A DNA stretch of 64,000 nt from Metaphire vulgaris (GCA_018105865.1 CM030848.1:3457501-3521500), one strand, 5' to 3'; shown: positions 22,442-33,896, numbered from the stretch's first letter. A program made the numbers and translations. The notes: generated from the letters alone by a model not told the origin.

Positions 22442-23817
22442 TAACCCCTCAACCACCAGGATATGGAAAAAGGAAAAGTCCCTAACCACCAGGGAAAAAT
22501 TTTTGGAGACATCCCTGAATACCAGCGTTTTGCATACTTTCACGTAAAATTGGATTTTTCAACTTGCAATTGCTCAGGTTATTTGAAAGCTACGAAGATA
22601 AGGTACACACCATTGTTTTGCATTTTTATTCCTCTTTCTAACCATCCATGCAAGAACTTCAAAAATTTGGAATGAGGATCCACTATATGGCCCAAAATAG
22701 CACTTCCTTCCCAAAAATTTATTTTTTTGCAAGCTGTGCAGCAAATATTTTTAAGTGATAACCTATCTTTGGTTAGCGGCAAAGTTGTATCGGAATGTAT
22801 TTGGAACAAAATAAATCAAAAAATTTGAAAACCAGACCATATTTGGTTGAGATATAGCCTCTCTACCCCAAGCTCCCTCTACCGGATAAGTTGTCGCTTT
22901 GATCAGTTTCGAACAATGCTTAGATTCTTTTTTTAAATTTGCTATATCCCAGGCAATTGGAAAATGAAAAAGATGAGACATACACCACTGTTTTGCATTT
23001 TAATTCCTTTTTCTAACCATCCATGCAAAAATATATAGAAATTGTGAGGGGGCCATTCCCCAGCCTAAAACAGTCCCCTCAACAAATCAAAAAATGTATT
23101 TTAAATTTCTGCAACTAAAATTTTTGAATGACAAGCTATCTCTGATGAGAGGCAACAGTGTAGGGAAATGTATTTGGAACGAAATAAACAAATAATTTAG
23201 TAAATAGGACCAGATTGGGCAGAGATATACCTTTTCTTAGCGGGGCACTCTTCTTTCATTTCGTAATTTCGATGTTACAAAGGAAACTGGTTTCATAGAA
23301 AAAAGGAGCTAAATGAGGTAAGTGAAGTCTCTTCAAATATTTCTCTAAGTTTATTTATGTCTCTTATGCTGAGGCAGAGTTTAATTCCTTCAAAGATATG
23401 TATGTTTATACTGGTTGTTAACGCAGGCACCGAATTTTAAAAAGGGACAATTTAAATGGTCACTACTTTTAGCTATGATGTCCGATTTAAATATCCGTGA
23501 GAATTCCGGGGGTTTTGTCAGTCTGTTGTACGTATAATTGCTAGAACACAGACAATTTGCCATAAAATATCATTTTAAATACTTTCATTTGACTTGCTGT
23601 TTACACATGCGGCAAACTAAAATACTCTGATTTAGAGGGACGATTTTTTCCATAAATTCAATTTTTTGGCCAGACAACTATGAGAATCTGAGTGCTAACC
23701 CTCCTACATGTGACCCTCTAAAGGCAACTCCACAGGTTATATTAAGCGAGATAAGCCTTTAGAAACTAAGTCACTGCACATGGGTGCATTTGGGCACTTA
23801 GGAAGTTAAAGGGTTAA
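22442..23817 (-). mobile_element. TTAA-flanked non-autonomous element, copy B (diverged)
   Basis: TTAACCCCTCAACCACC at the left and GGGTTAA ending at 23817. The interior is diverged from copies A, C and D but keeps the phrases about 'TTGCATTTT.ATTCCT.TTTCT' followed by 'AACCATCCATGCA' (twice, near 22615 and 22995, about 380 bp apart), so it has the same two-unit plan. No coding capacity. Confidence 0.55.
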
Positions 23818-24144
23818 ATGTTTATATGTACACATAGTAAAATTAGTGGCCCAATAACAGCAAATTTATTAATTTCCAGGAAAGTGTGACTAAAGCTATA
23901 AAATAACATAAAATAACACAAAACAAGTTTTACAAATAAAGAGCTAAAATATAGGTAAGAAAAATAAATATAATTTAACAAAACTTATTTACATCAAAGA
24001 TAAAGACTTTTGAAATTAAAGAGAAACGTACAAAAAAATGCCCAAAATTTACACAATAATTTTACACAACATGCACATGTATTAACTCAGTCACATAAAA
24101 GTTAAACAACTTCTAGAAAGGTAATTAAAATTCATCATAGACAA
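23818..24144 (-). other. Gene B 3' UTR with poly(A) signal
   Basis: On the minus strand AATAAA lies at 23870-23865, about 275 nt after the stop codon. The stretch is AT-rich with no RS-coding sequence. Confidence 0.5.
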
Positions 24145-24394
24145 CTAGATTTTGAAAGGATTCAAAACTACTGCAAACCTTCTGCCACTACTGTAACGAC
24201 CTCCGCCTCCTCTTCTGTCACGAGGACAGTCCCTTGACAGATGGCCTCGCTCACCACATTGGTAACATCTTTCCTCCACCCTTCGAGCATTTCGCTGTGG
24301 TGGAGGTGCTCCACCATCTCCTCGTCTCTGCCATGGTTTTGGACGAACTTTGCCCGTGGCATGTTCAACACGAACTCGGACACCACATATGTTT
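24145..24394 (-). CDS. SRSF7: Gene B coding exon 2 (end of RRM and CCHC knuckle)
   Basis: The acceptor GTTTTAG lies at 24401-24395. The frame is [20 protein letters not shown], a Gly/Arg linker, the CCHC knuckle, then TAG at 24147-24145. Confidence 0.8.
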
Positions 24395-27300
24395 CTAAAA
24401 CAAAGGCAAACACTATAAACATAATACACATTTGCTAATTTGCTACATAACAATGCCTAACACAGATTAAAAACACACATGCACACATTGTACTACCAAA
24501 TAAAGCTGTTATTTGTGTTTAGACAGGCATAAAGAGCTGTTAGCTGTTCAGTGCATAATAAAAACCAGTGTATAACTGCTTTAATTCTCTTTTAAACCAG
24601 TACCAGTGGTTCTTAACCATTTTGTGACTACACACCCCTGAAACAAGTTTAAGAGAGTGAAGTACCCCTACTAGCCTACCTTCCTTATCTGAGGACAAAA
24701 GTTATGTTCCCTAATATATGGACTACGTCATAAACTGTAACATACTTCTGTCACAGAGAGTGCACATGTCAGAAACAGTAATACTAATTACTATTTAAAT
24801 TTCTAATTTAGTACACAATTTCCACAGCATCTGTACAGTGTATAATTATAATAATATAATATTATATTATAATATAAATAAGTGTTAAAACAGACTTTAT
24901 TTCCAGATCATTCTGTGTACCCATTTCACTCCTAAAGATGTTTCTCACATACTGTCCAGCTTGAGGCCTAAACATTCCACTGGGCACGACAGCTTTCCAA
25001 GGCTTTACCTCAGGGCTCTTGCTCCAGACCTGTGTGATCTGCTACCATTCATATTCAATAGTTCTATGCTTAACCCTTTAACCGGAATCCCCGAGCCTGG
25101 CTCGTCCACTGCCATCTTCCTTATTTGGGATCTCCAAGCCCAGCTCGTCATGTAAGTTTCATAGCGTTTCAAACACACGGGATGTATCAGAGACATTTTA
25201 TGTTATAAAATAAGGTTGTTAAGACCGCTGGTTTTGAAGGACCGGTTAACCATCCAAAAAAGACCGGTTAACCGCTCGTTAGTGTCTTGCCAACATCAAA
25301 GTCGTGCCAACATCAAAGCGCTTTGATGCCACCGGCGCCTATGCCAGTGTCCTGCGTGGCTACATCAAAGCACTTTGATGCCGCCAGCGCCTATGCCAGC
25401 GCCCTGCGCGGCTACATCAAAGTGTTTTGATGTTTTCAAATTGAAATTACAGTTAACCGGTCAAAGTTAAAAGGACCGGACCGGTCCTTGCTCTTAGGAC
25501 CGGTTAACTGTTAACAACCTTACTATAAAACGCTTTAGTATCCATTTATTTGCTAGACAGCACCTATATTTCAGCTATTTTGACTCTATGTAAGAGGAAA
25601 TATATATTCTTTGGACCGAGGGGTCAGAATGCGGCCACGTGGTGTTGAAAATGGCTTCAAGAAAACGACTTGTTCGGGTTAGAATTGATATATCTTTACC
25701 AAATGTTGACTGATTTTCAAACTTTTTGATTTATTTTCTTTCACTGACATCCCCTACAACTTTGCCGCTAACGCGAGTGGGGTTACCATCAAAAATTTCA
25801 TTATGGAGTTTCTAAACAATTTTTTGGGTAGGGGTTCTATCTTAGGCTGTAGAGTGGACCTACCCCAAATTTCTTTGTTTTGCATGGGTGGTTAGAAAGA
25901 GGAGTAAAATGCTAAACTATGGTATATATCTCATCTTCTTAGCTCCTATATGGCCTGAGATATAGCAAATTCAAAAATTAAAAACTGTCTCGAAATTCAT
26001 CGCTAATACTTATGTTACAACAAAGGGTGTTTGGGTTAAAAGTGATATATCTTTACCAAATGTCAACCGATTTTCACAATTTTTGATTTATTTTGTTCGA
26101 CTGACATTCTCCTACAACTTTGCCACTGACCAAAGTGGGGTTACCACCAAAAAATTTTCGCTATAGAGCTTTGACAAAATTTTTTAGGAGGGGTTCTATT
26201 TTAGACTGTAGAGTGGACCCTACCCCAAATTTCTTTGTTTTGCACTCGTGGTTAGAAAGAGGAGTAAAAAGGCTAAACAATGGCATATGCCTCATCTTCT
26301 TAGCTATTATATAGTCTGAGATATAGCAATTTTTTTTAAATTAGTTTTCATTTTTGAAGAACGTCTTCCCAAAAAATAAATCCCCAGTACAGTGACAGCA
26401 TCTAAAAATTTAATCCCTAGTAGAGGAGTTAACAGCAGCCTTCTGAAAGCATGGCTTCATGCTTACGTTATTCACCAGTCATTAGCTGACAGGTTGATAG
26501 CTGATTATCGACACAGATGTATTCATAGGGGAGGGTCATTAATTGTGTGAACAGTAGGTCGAGAGCTTGGCCTAAACGGTCAAACAGGTAACCAAAGTTG
26601 CAATGGCAAGCTAAAGAGATAAAAATACATAGGCATGGAATTCTGAAAGTTGTGGCGACGGCAAGCGGCAAGTTTGGCGACTTGATGAGGTATTTTACAT
26701 GAGTGAAAATCCATTCTTGACCCATCAATGGCGAGAGGGGAGTTTGGCAACCTAAATTGAAGCAAGCTAAAGAGGCATTACTGTATTGACTTTCAGAAAG
26801 CCTTTGACTCTGTCTCACATGCAAAGTTACTAACTAAAATCAAAACTCATGCAATTGCTGGAAATGTTCTTGATTGGATCACCACTTCCCTAAGTAACCG
26901 CACACAGTCTGTCCAACTTGCAAACTTAGTCAGCAACTACTGCGGTCACCAGTGGTGTTCCTCAAGGTAGTGTACTTGGCCCCACTCTCTTCCTTATTTT
27001 AATAAACAATATCAAATCTATACTCCAAGACCTTGATGTTGAACTTAAACCTTTTATCGATGATATTAAATTATACAGCTCATTTACAAATGACACATCA
27101 GAAAACTTAGCTATAGTCTGCCAGCGTCTTACGGGTTGGGCAAAAGCATGGCAACTCCCAGTGGCAGTCAATAAATGTTTCGCCCTTAGAATTTCTAATT
27201 CTAGGCCTTTTGAAAAATCACCTCAGCCTAGATACACACTTTTTAATACACCACAACCCTGGGTAACAAAAGCGCACGATCTTGGAATTACTATAGATAC

Positions 27301-29465
27301 CTGATTAACCAGCATATTTCACTGACCACACAAAAAGCTCACACTCAAGCCAACCTTATTCTTCGAAGTTTCATATCGAGCTCTCCATCAGTACTTATGC
27401 GGGCCTTCATAACCTACACTCGACCCCTTTTTGAATACTGCATCCCATTCTACAACCCCACACATCCAAAAAAATCATTAAACTCAAATCTGTACAAAAA
27501 AAACTTCACCAAACGCCTAGAAGAATTTTACAACATCCCATATGTGCAAAGACTTACAATGCTTAACATCGAGTCTCTGGAATTTCGTAGACTAAAAATC
27601 GATCTTACGGAATGTTATAAGAACCTCAACAAGATGTACGAAATAGATATACATCGCTTATTTTCATTCCCTCTACACCTTGCAACCAGAGGACATTGCT
27701 TTAAACTCTATAAATCACCTTCCCATATAGACCCTAAGAAATTCTTCTCTAAATAGGGTCATTGCTTCCTGGAATAATTTAAGTGATGAATTTGTCAAGG
27801 ACAAAGTATTAGCTCCTTCAGAAAGAAATTAGATAACCGCTGCTTCGCAAAATTTGTAACGTTCTGCAACTGTTTATCCTGTTCCCATCACTTCCCTAAA
27901 AATTGCAACTACAATCTGCCAGGAAATGCGTGCTTACTAATGCCTAAACTATGTGCTGGTAATAGTTTGTTATATTATCAATCTAGTATATTTACATTGT
28001 TCTTTAGTCACATAGTTACATAGACAACAACTACATTTGAAACGCTAGACTGTAAAGATAGCTGCATCAAATGATCGAAATCAAATGTAAAAATGAATTT
28101 TTTTTTTTAAAATTTGAAACAGATTCTAATTTGGGTGCAGCAGGCCCACCGAGAGAAATTCCGGGCCCCTGTGCAGAATGGCCGGCGGGCCCCGAAAATT
28201 TTTTTAAAATTGCTGAGTCAGCTTACAACCCATTTTGTGCTTGTCATTGGTTTAACCCAAATTAACCGACACGATGCAACTCTCGAAAACTAGTGATGAC
28301 TTTTTTTCTTGTCACTCTTTTTCACACTAAGTAGCGTCATTTCACACTTTTCTTGGGGGCAAGATAATTTTGTGGCCAGATTTGGCCAAATTTTGGCAAA
28401 TTATGGGCAAATTTTGGGCAATTTTTGGACCAATTTTGGGCAATTTTTGGACCAATTTTGGGCAATTTTTGGACCAATTTTGCAAATTTGAAAATTTTGG
28501 ACATTTTCGGCAAATTTTGGACAATTTTGGAGATTTCTTGCACATTTTTTTATTCACTTAATACATTATTTCTTTATTTTCCTTGGGGGAGGGCCCGCCT
28601 GCCCCTCTCCCAAATGACGCCCCTGTTCACACTGATCATTTTGATGCTTTTGATGTACTCAGGTCCAGGCCCCCTTTTACTCACCGTGCCCCCTTTCTTT
28701 ATTGTTATTATTGTATTATTGTTAATTATGCATATTCATCATCAGCCCGGGCCCCCTCGAGACCACCGGGCCCCTGTGCATTTGCCCCCCCTGCCCCTCC
28801 CTCTCGGAGGCCCTGGGGTGCAGGTCAGTTGATCCTCTGCGTCCCTTTGGAACACTCACTTTGTTTTATCTACTTCGTTTTATTTACGACACACTACTAA
28901 CAACTACTTGTCTGTAATTCACATTGTGGTCCAATAAATATTTATCTATCTATATACCACAAAAAGTCCTTCACATACGCCAAGGGGTAATAGTACCCCC
29001 GCTTAAGAACCACTGTCTTATACCATTCTGGACTGTATAGCCAAAACACAACTAACCAATTACCTTGAACAACATGAACTTCTTCTTGACGAAAAAATCC
29101 GCATACACCCACTTCCATTCCACTGAGACACATGAAACCTTTACTTTAACTTTCCACTTTAGTAAAAATTTTAGTTAAGTTTTCATTAAATATCAGCTCA
29201 CATTGATGTCATTTTTACTATGACAATTATGTCCTAAAATTAATACTCACGTCCCATCCAACTCTCGAACTGCATCTTCTGCATCCCTAGAATCTTCATA
29301 CTCAACAAAAGCAAAGCCAGCAGGATTTCGTGCAACCCAGACACTTTTTAATCTACCATAGTAGCTAAATGACCGTTCCAATTCTTTTTCTTCAGCATCC
29401 TTTGGTAGATCACCAATGTAAACTTTGCCTTCCATCTGACTGTCCCTGGGATTTCGAGACGACAT
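24145..29465 (-). CDS. SRSF7: Gene B: SRSF7/SRSF3-like splicing factor, RRM plus CCHC knuckle, no RS domain
   Basis: Two coding exons, 29465-29251 and 24394-24145 (215 + 250 nt), give 154 residues. The ATG lies one base after an AG acceptor, so a 5' UTR exon is upstream. Residues about 11-85 form an RRM: RNP2 is VYIGDL, RNP1 is GFAFVEYE, with the typical SVWVARNP between. The exon junction falls in ELDG-TNICG, the same place and residues as 'LDG..ICG' in SRSF3/SRSF7. A Gly/Pro/Arg linker follows and then [14 protein letters not shown], a CCHC zinc knuckle, which separates SRSF7-type from SRSF3-type proteins. Family members then carry a long Arg-Ser tail; here the frame reads [15 protein letters not shown] and ends 10 residues later. 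Such proteins bind pre-mRNA and guide splice-site choice and export in the nucleus. An alternative donor (AAG|GTTTGC at 24178) could lead to an unseen RS exon. Confidence 0.85.
24604..24960. mobile_element. hAT-like element end (CAGTGGTTCTTAACC)
   Basis: CAGTGGTTCTTAACCATTTT at the left edge, then 'ACACCCCTGAA'. The matching opposite end (inverted CAGTGGTTCTTAAGCGGGGG) is at 28976-29015. The outer 8-mers do not agree, so the two may be separate truncated copies. Right limit is approximate. Confidence 0.4.
25070..26432 (+). mobile_element. TTAA-flanked non-autonomous element, copy C, with nested hAT element
   Basis: TTAACCCTTTAACCGG begins at 25070, and the right end 'AAAAATTTAATCCCTAGTAG' to TTAA 26429-26432 parallels the right end of copy A. 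Internal units are marked by AGCTCCTATATGGCCTGAGA at 25941 and AGCTATTATATAGTCTGAGA at 26302. It is interrupted by 25211-25522 and lies in the gene B intron. Treating 25070 as the true left end is an inference. Confidence 0.5.
25211..25522. mobile_element. hAT MITE with internal tandem palindromes
   Basis: Symmetric ends TAAGGTTG and CAACCTTA. Flanks TTATAAAA and CTATAAAA agree at 7 of 8 positions. Sub-terminal ACCGGTTAAC occurs at both ends. The centre has two-plus tandem units of about 57 bp, each starting with a palindrome of the form CATCAAAGCGCTTTGATG. Confidence 0.75.
26433..26775. other. intronic stretch with a local duplication
   Basis: 'CAAGCTAAAGAG' near 26608 and 26763 marks a small duplicated segment. 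Nothing coding was recognised. Confidence 0.3.
26776..27860 (+). pseudogene. LINE reverse transcriptase, decayed
   Basis: In shifting plus-strand frames: '[19 protein letters not shown]' (motif A region), '[18 protein letters not shown]' (motif B), 'PFIDDIKLY' where FADD is expected, then '[16 protein letters not shown]' and '[20 protein letters not shown]', the usual C-terminal order of CR1/Jockey-type elements. At least two frameshifts separate these blocks, and the active-site FADD reads FIDD. It is 5'-truncated. Confidence 0.75.
28120..28830. repeat. G/C-rich transposon remnants
   Basis: 'GGGCCCCTGTGCAG' near 28165 and a related 'CGGGCCCCTGTGCA' near 28767, with 'ACGCCCCTG' ending about 28625, look like ends of several nested hAT-type elements. 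Their borders cannot be resolved by eye. The apparent Pro-rich frames here are artefacts of C-rich sequence. Confidence 0.4.
28411..28482. repeat. 22-bp minisatellite
   Basis: Three consecutive near-identical copies of ATTTTGGGCAATTTTTGGAC plus CA, with degenerate copies on both sides out to about 28365 and 28530. Confidence 0.85.
28976..29015. mobile_element. hAT-like element right end
   Basis: GGGTAATAGTACCCCCGC then TTAAGAACCACTG, the inverse of CAGTGGTTCTTAA at 24604. Confidence 0.4.
29251..29465 (-). CDS. SRSF7: Gene B coding exon 1 (RRM)
   Basis: The acceptor TTTTTTGCAG ends at 29467 and the donor GTGAG starts at 29250. It begins A-ATG and encodes [20 protein letters not shown] through VRELDG, ending in phase 2. 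Confidence 0.85.
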
Positions 29466-29639
29466 TCTGCAAAAAACAAAAGTCATCTTGTTATCTAGAT
29501 AAATCATATTAAATCACTTAAAGATAGATCTATTATGGTAATTGTGAGCGGTTAGAGCGGTACTTCGGTTACAACGTGCGGATTGATACTTCTTGTTTTT
29601 ATTGGAGTCAGGACTGGTCACAATTACCTTTATTTTTGC

Positions 29640-29840
29640 AACTAAAATGAAAATTAAGTTAAAAAAATTGTGATCAAAATTACTTAAAATGCGGCACCTG
29701 CACGCGGATTTAGCGAGTGGACGCGCTGCTACACTTAGCAAACACAGCAAATCGGTCGAGCGCTCTGCTGCAGGTCTACCGCCAACAACATTAAGCCTTG
29801 GTCAACGGCGTCGATGGATCCTGTGTGCGGTTCAGTGTTC
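29640..29840 (-). promoter_or_regulatory. likely gene B promoter/5' UTR region
   Basis: A locally CpG-rich block (roughly 29690-29830) amid AT-rich DNA, 200-350 bp upstream of the start codon. A CAG|GTGCCG donor at about 29697 could end the untranslated first exon, to be spliced to the acceptor at 29467. No TATA box was identified. Confidence 0.35.
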
Positions 29841-31060
29841 AGATGCCGAAAGGCAACTCTTGACTAACAAGACGCCACAAATAAATCACAAAACTTGATT
29901 TTAAAAGACTACAACAAAATACCAAACAAACAGCAGCGTTTTTCCTGTATCTCGGATTTTATAAATGCAATTTGACGAATATTTTTCAATCAAACTTACT
30001 CTGCAATAAATCTTTCGCTTTGTTCGCAGTTAATTTGTGCGAAAAGACGCAAATGGCGACCAATTTAACCATGCATAGAATTGTAAAGACCTTTAAGTAT
30101 TTTATTTTATATCACTATTATTGTGTATGTGCTATTACCAGGGAGTCTTACAAACTCTCTGCTACTTACAAATGATGATAATTGGTAACATGCAATTGCA
30201 GTTGCAAATTACAATAATTATTAGTGAAGTGCATAAATTGACCGCGGTCGAGAATATGGAATTCACTCCCAGCATTGGTCCGCTCGGCTAACTCTCGTAC
30301 GATATTTAGATCAAATCATTTCCTCCATTGCTATAACAACCTAGATTCACTACTTTTCGAATAAATTGACAATTGCCTGGCTTCACCTTCCCACAACTAT
30401 TTCAATAATGGCTAAGCGCCTAAAAATAAGCAGCTACTGTTGTACTAAATTAAAGCGTTATATAAATCAGCGATATATTACTTACTTGCTTACTTACTTG
30501 TTTACTTACTTACTTACTTACGACTCTGGTCAACATCGGCATAAAATGCCTTCGACCACCAAGCTTCACAGCAGTCAATTATAAAAATGCAATATCGGCA
30601 ATAATGCTGGAATGCCACAACCAGGTTTCTCGAATCTCGACAACAAATTCGAAGTTTGAAAAATTCAACGCTGTGACAGGACTGGAGCTTAGAACAGTCG
30701 TAAAAAACTCTAAACTAAAATCATGTGAATTAGAGCCTCAATTGTGGAGGTATTACCTTATATCAGTGGGTCTCAGACCCCTTTGCTGTACGGCCCACAT
30801 TTGAATGTTTTTTAAATTTTGCAGCCCATCTCTCAAATTAAGCACGCAACGATTTTCATACTTAGGTCACCAGGGATGACATGTATGTCAATTAGACGGC
30901 GATTAGAGATTTGTGCACCGTTGTGCACACCTGCACATAGACGTTGAATGGACTCTGTAGTGCTCTGTAGGCGTGGCAAATTATGCTAATTTACTATTTT
31001 TGCACCGTCCTTTAACCTATTTTTAGCATCAGGCAATTTAAGCGACTGCAACACCGAAGC
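29841..31060. other. intergenic, LINE tail and unassigned sequence
   Basis: Apart from the LINE 3' end at 30230-30525, nothing coding was recognised. At about 30765 'CAGTGGGTCTCAGACCCC' resembles a hAT left end, without a partner. Confidence 0.35.
30230..30525 (+). mobile_element. L2-like LINE 3' end with (TTAC)n tail
   Basis: Contains 'AATCATTTCCTCCATTGCTA' and 'GCTAAGCGCCTAAAAATAAG', matching the better-preserved copy at 43200-43640, and ends in TTAC repeats at about 30478-30522. Terminal microsatellite repeats are usual for CR1/L2 elements. Confidence 0.65.
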
Positions 31061-31503
31061 CAAGGTTGCCAGTGTGGGTTATTTTTTACCCAATCTGGTT
31101 TTTTTCGGCCTCGTCTGGTTATTTGGTAATTTTTGGGCGGAATCTGGTTATTTTTAAATCTGCGAAAATTAAAAAAATAGCCTGATTTACGCAGTGAGAG
31201 TGAGAAAAATTAGAGTTTTCAGTTTTCAGCATGTTGAAAACTCTTCTTGCGACAAGTTTACAAGTTTAAAGTTTACCTCACATTACCTTGCTCCAAGACA
31301 ACGTGACGACCCCCTTTTTTTGCTCGTCAAGACTTTCTGGATGGAGAGACGTTATACTGTAAAATTTTCCCAAAAATTTTCAGGTTTGTCGCAATTATTA
31401 TGGATTTTATAATCTTTTTCGACCTTTTTGGGAACCTGGTTATTTCTGGTTATTTTTAAAGGCACGATCTGGTTATTTTTCAAAATGTTCACTGGCAACA
31501 CTG
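31061..31503. mobile_element. hAT MITE with exact 8-bp target duplication
   Basis: ACCGAAGC at 31053-31060 and 31504-31511. Ends CAAGGTTGCCAGTG and, inverted, CAGTGTTGCCAGTG. The interior repeats 'CTGGTTATTTTT' in both halves. Non-coding. Confidence 0.85.
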
Positions 31504-31892
31504 ACCGAAGCAAAGCACACAATTCAAAGCTAAAGCAAAGCAGCGCAAAGTTATACTGTATCAACAGAAGACGAAAAAGAAACTAGGAACGGAGGTAATT
31601 ACGGATTATTCCGACAGTCACTGTAATCTGTTAAGAATAAAGCGGAGAGGGAGGGTCGAGATATGGGCTTTTAACGACTAGATTTTTTATAATAATAAAT
31701 TTTAATAAAAATTCAGTCATCGGATAACGGAACTCGCTCGGTCTGTCCTTAGGCATCTCTGATGTAATTGTTGGTAAATGTGTGTAATTTATTCTTCATA
31801 TTTACGATTTTGCAATGTTGTTCATTCACAAATGAGATGTCTGAAGAATATTATTAGAAATCTTGTACCAATGTTCAACTTCAGCAGCAATC
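31504..31892. other. intergenic stretch, nothing recognised
   Basis: No exon, promoter motif or repeat terminus could be identified. Confidence 0.3.
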
Positions 31893-32056
31893 CGGTGGCG
31901 GAAGTTGGCAGAGCGGGTAACGTGCTGGAGCGTGGGGCGGTAGGCTGACGGAGGGAGGTTCAAGCCCTGTTGGCGCCACTAGTGGTTTTCACACAAGGCT
32001 TCAAGCAGTAATGCCTCCTTCTCCTCCTCCTCCTCCTCCTCCTTCTTCTTCTTCTA
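31893..32056 (+). mobile_element. tRNA-derived SINE
   Basis: Box A-like TGGCAGAGCGGGTAACGTG near 31908 and box B-like GGTTCAAGCCC near 31956, about 50 bp apart as in RNA polymerase III internal promoters. They are followed by an unrelated body and a (TCC)n/(TTC)n tail ending about 32056. The cloverleaf is not complete, so it is a SINE and not a tRNA gene. Confidence 0.7.
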
Positions 32057-32260
32057 CGACTCCAGGAATGTCTCTTGCCATGTGTGTTGCTTCTTCTATA
32101 AGTTCAGATTTTGTTTTCCGACATGTTTTATATTACCTATCAATCTCTTAGCTTGTCTTCATCTACTTTTGTTTCCCTCAATATGACAGTGCAGAGCTCT
32201 CACAGGCAGTCTTTCTTCTCCCATTCTTGTCACATGTCCAAACCACTGTAGTCTTCTGCT

Positions 32261-32569
32261 TCAGATTTTGTCTATTGTCGTGTCTTTCATATTCGTTCTT
32301 TCTCTGATTTCTTCATTCCTGATCGTATCTCTTCTTGTGATTCCTAACATTCTTCTTAAACATGCCATTTCGAAGATAAGTATATTTCTTTCATCTTCTT
32401 TCTTCATCTTCCGGCATTCAGATCCATACATCAAAATCGGCAATATCATTGTCTTGTATACCATAGTTTTTGTGTCTATGGCTAACACTGTTGACGTCCA
32501 AATTTTATTTAATTTCCCAATTGCCACGGCTGCTAGTCTATTATTCTTTTCTTTATATCTTCCTTGCAA
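32261..32569 (-). pseudogene. RTE-like LINE C-terminal fragment
   Basis: The minus frame includes 'VYKTMILPILMYGSECRKMK' and 'MACLRRMLGITRRDTIRNEE', the standard C-terminal block of RTE/CFDP2-like reverse transcriptases (LPILLYGSETW...EM..LRR..GI...D.IRN). It is a different subfamily from the 48.6-51.4 kb element. Confidence 0.75.
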
Positions 32570-32634
32570 TTTCCATCATCATGCCTCCTAAGCCACTTTA
32601 AGTCACGCTAAGTTTAAGTTTAATCATGGTGTTT

Positions 32635-33190
32635 TTTAACATGTTAACTGCAGGGCCGCGGTCCCCCCAGTTCTTTTCCTGGCCCCACAGTAATTATGGT
32701 GGGCCCCTTTCATAAAAAGACCCCCTAGAGGTTATTCCAAGTTTTTCTCTCTTGGGCATTGGCAGTCTTTTAAGAGAAGCAGTGTCTTTTGAACTGACGC
32801 AAACAGTCATGCTCGAGCACATAGCCACACACTGTAGATTAAAATATGAGACCTTGAGGCAAGGACCAATCAACTCTGATGCCTGGTTGGGGTCAGAGGG
32901 ATGTGTACCGGTACATCTGCAAAACATGGCGTGTGCACACACACAAACACACACAGAGAAGAGATTGGATTACTACTACCAACACAGCAGAGATAGGAAT
33001 ACACACCAGGCATGGTATGAAAAGTCTGAAGTAATCATATAACCTATGGCCCAGGTTGTTTTTAACATGTAAACTATGAGGGCCGCCTCCCAGTTGTTTC
33101 CCTGGTCCTCACAGTAATTATGGCTGTCCACCTTTCATAAAAAAGGCCCCTTCATAAAAAGGCCCCTCTAGAAGTTATTCCTATTGTTAT
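32635..33190. repeat. direct repeat pair of about 120 bp
   Basis: 32635-32755 and 33059-33180 share 'CACAGTAATTATGG', 'CCTTTCATAAAAA', and 'CCCCTCTAGAAGTTATTCC' (with changes). They flank about 300 bp that includes a CA-rich tract. Either a local duplication or two nested copies. Confidence 0.5.
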
Positions 33191-33390
33191 TGTTCATGAC
33201 AATTTATATAGCACCATAACATAGCAAGGGCCAAAGTCAAGGGTGCTTTACAATAAGCGTGGAAACGAGATGTTGAATAGGTGCGTCTTTAACTTGTTCA
33301 CAAACTCTCCGAAGGATGTGACGGACGACATGCAGTCCGGCAGTGAATTCCACAGGAGAGGATTTCCGCATGAGAAAGAGCGTTCCTAGA
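33183..33390 (-). mobile_element. CR1/L2-like LINE 3' end
   Basis: TTATATAGCACCATAACATA then 'GGGTGCTTTACAA', continuing in parallel with 36660-36860, the 3' end of the large LINE there. Related tails lie at 34260, 44190, 54785, 55710 and 63850. Confidence 0.65.
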
Positions 33391-33476
33391 TTTTCTCTAT
33401 TGGGCTAACACTGTTTAGCATATTTTTTCTTTTGTAATGACTTCTTGTGTTAATCTAACTGAGGAATGATGGATCA

Positions 33477-33883
33477 GGACAACTGGGTACCGCTGATTGG
33501 GCCCCGGACAACTGGGCCCAGCATTTTGGTAACGGGACATTTGGGTAACGGGACTTCTGGGTCCTGGACATCTCGGCCTCGTATGATAGGGAAAGAGAGA
33601 ATGGTGCTTCTGGTTGTGCTATCAAAATCAGAATAGGCAACGACTATTCTTGTATACCGGTTTATGCTTAAAAATCATAAATGCCTGTGAGTTAAAAGAA
33701 TTGTACTCAATTTGTAGCCAATGACAAGGCTTAAAGAAGACCGCCCGAAGTTATACAGCGAACCCTCAGTTATTATTGTGTCCAGTTCGATGGTGCGGGG
33801 CCGAGATGTCCAGTACCCAGATGTCCCGTTACCCAAATGCTGGGCCCAATTGTCCGGGGCCCAATCAGCGGTACCCAGTTGTC
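33477..33883. mobile_element. foldback MITE with about 100-bp inverted arms
   Basis: GACAACTGGGTACCGCTGAT at the left and its inverse at the right, continuing through GGGCCCCGGACAA and GTAACGGGACAT. The left arm has one extra 'GGGTAACGGGAC' unit. GAGGAATGA is present outside both arms (33461, 33892), a possible target duplication, but with unequal spacing. Confidence 0.7.
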
Positions 33884-33896
33884 GCATACCGGAGGA

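Noticed and set aside
28425..28900. Pro-rich frames suggesting a membrane or secreted protein
   Set aside because: They read through a 22-bp minisatellite and C-rich transposon ends; the frame is not supported by splice sites or similarity.
24604..29015. A single 4.4-kb hAT element filling most of gene B's intron
   Set aside because: Its two candidate ends match but the outside 8-mers do not, so they may belong to separate copies; kept as two low-confidence ends.
31893..31975. tRNA gene
   Set aside because: Box A and box B are present but the cloverleaf stems do not pair and a pyrimidine-repeat tail follows, as in a SINE.
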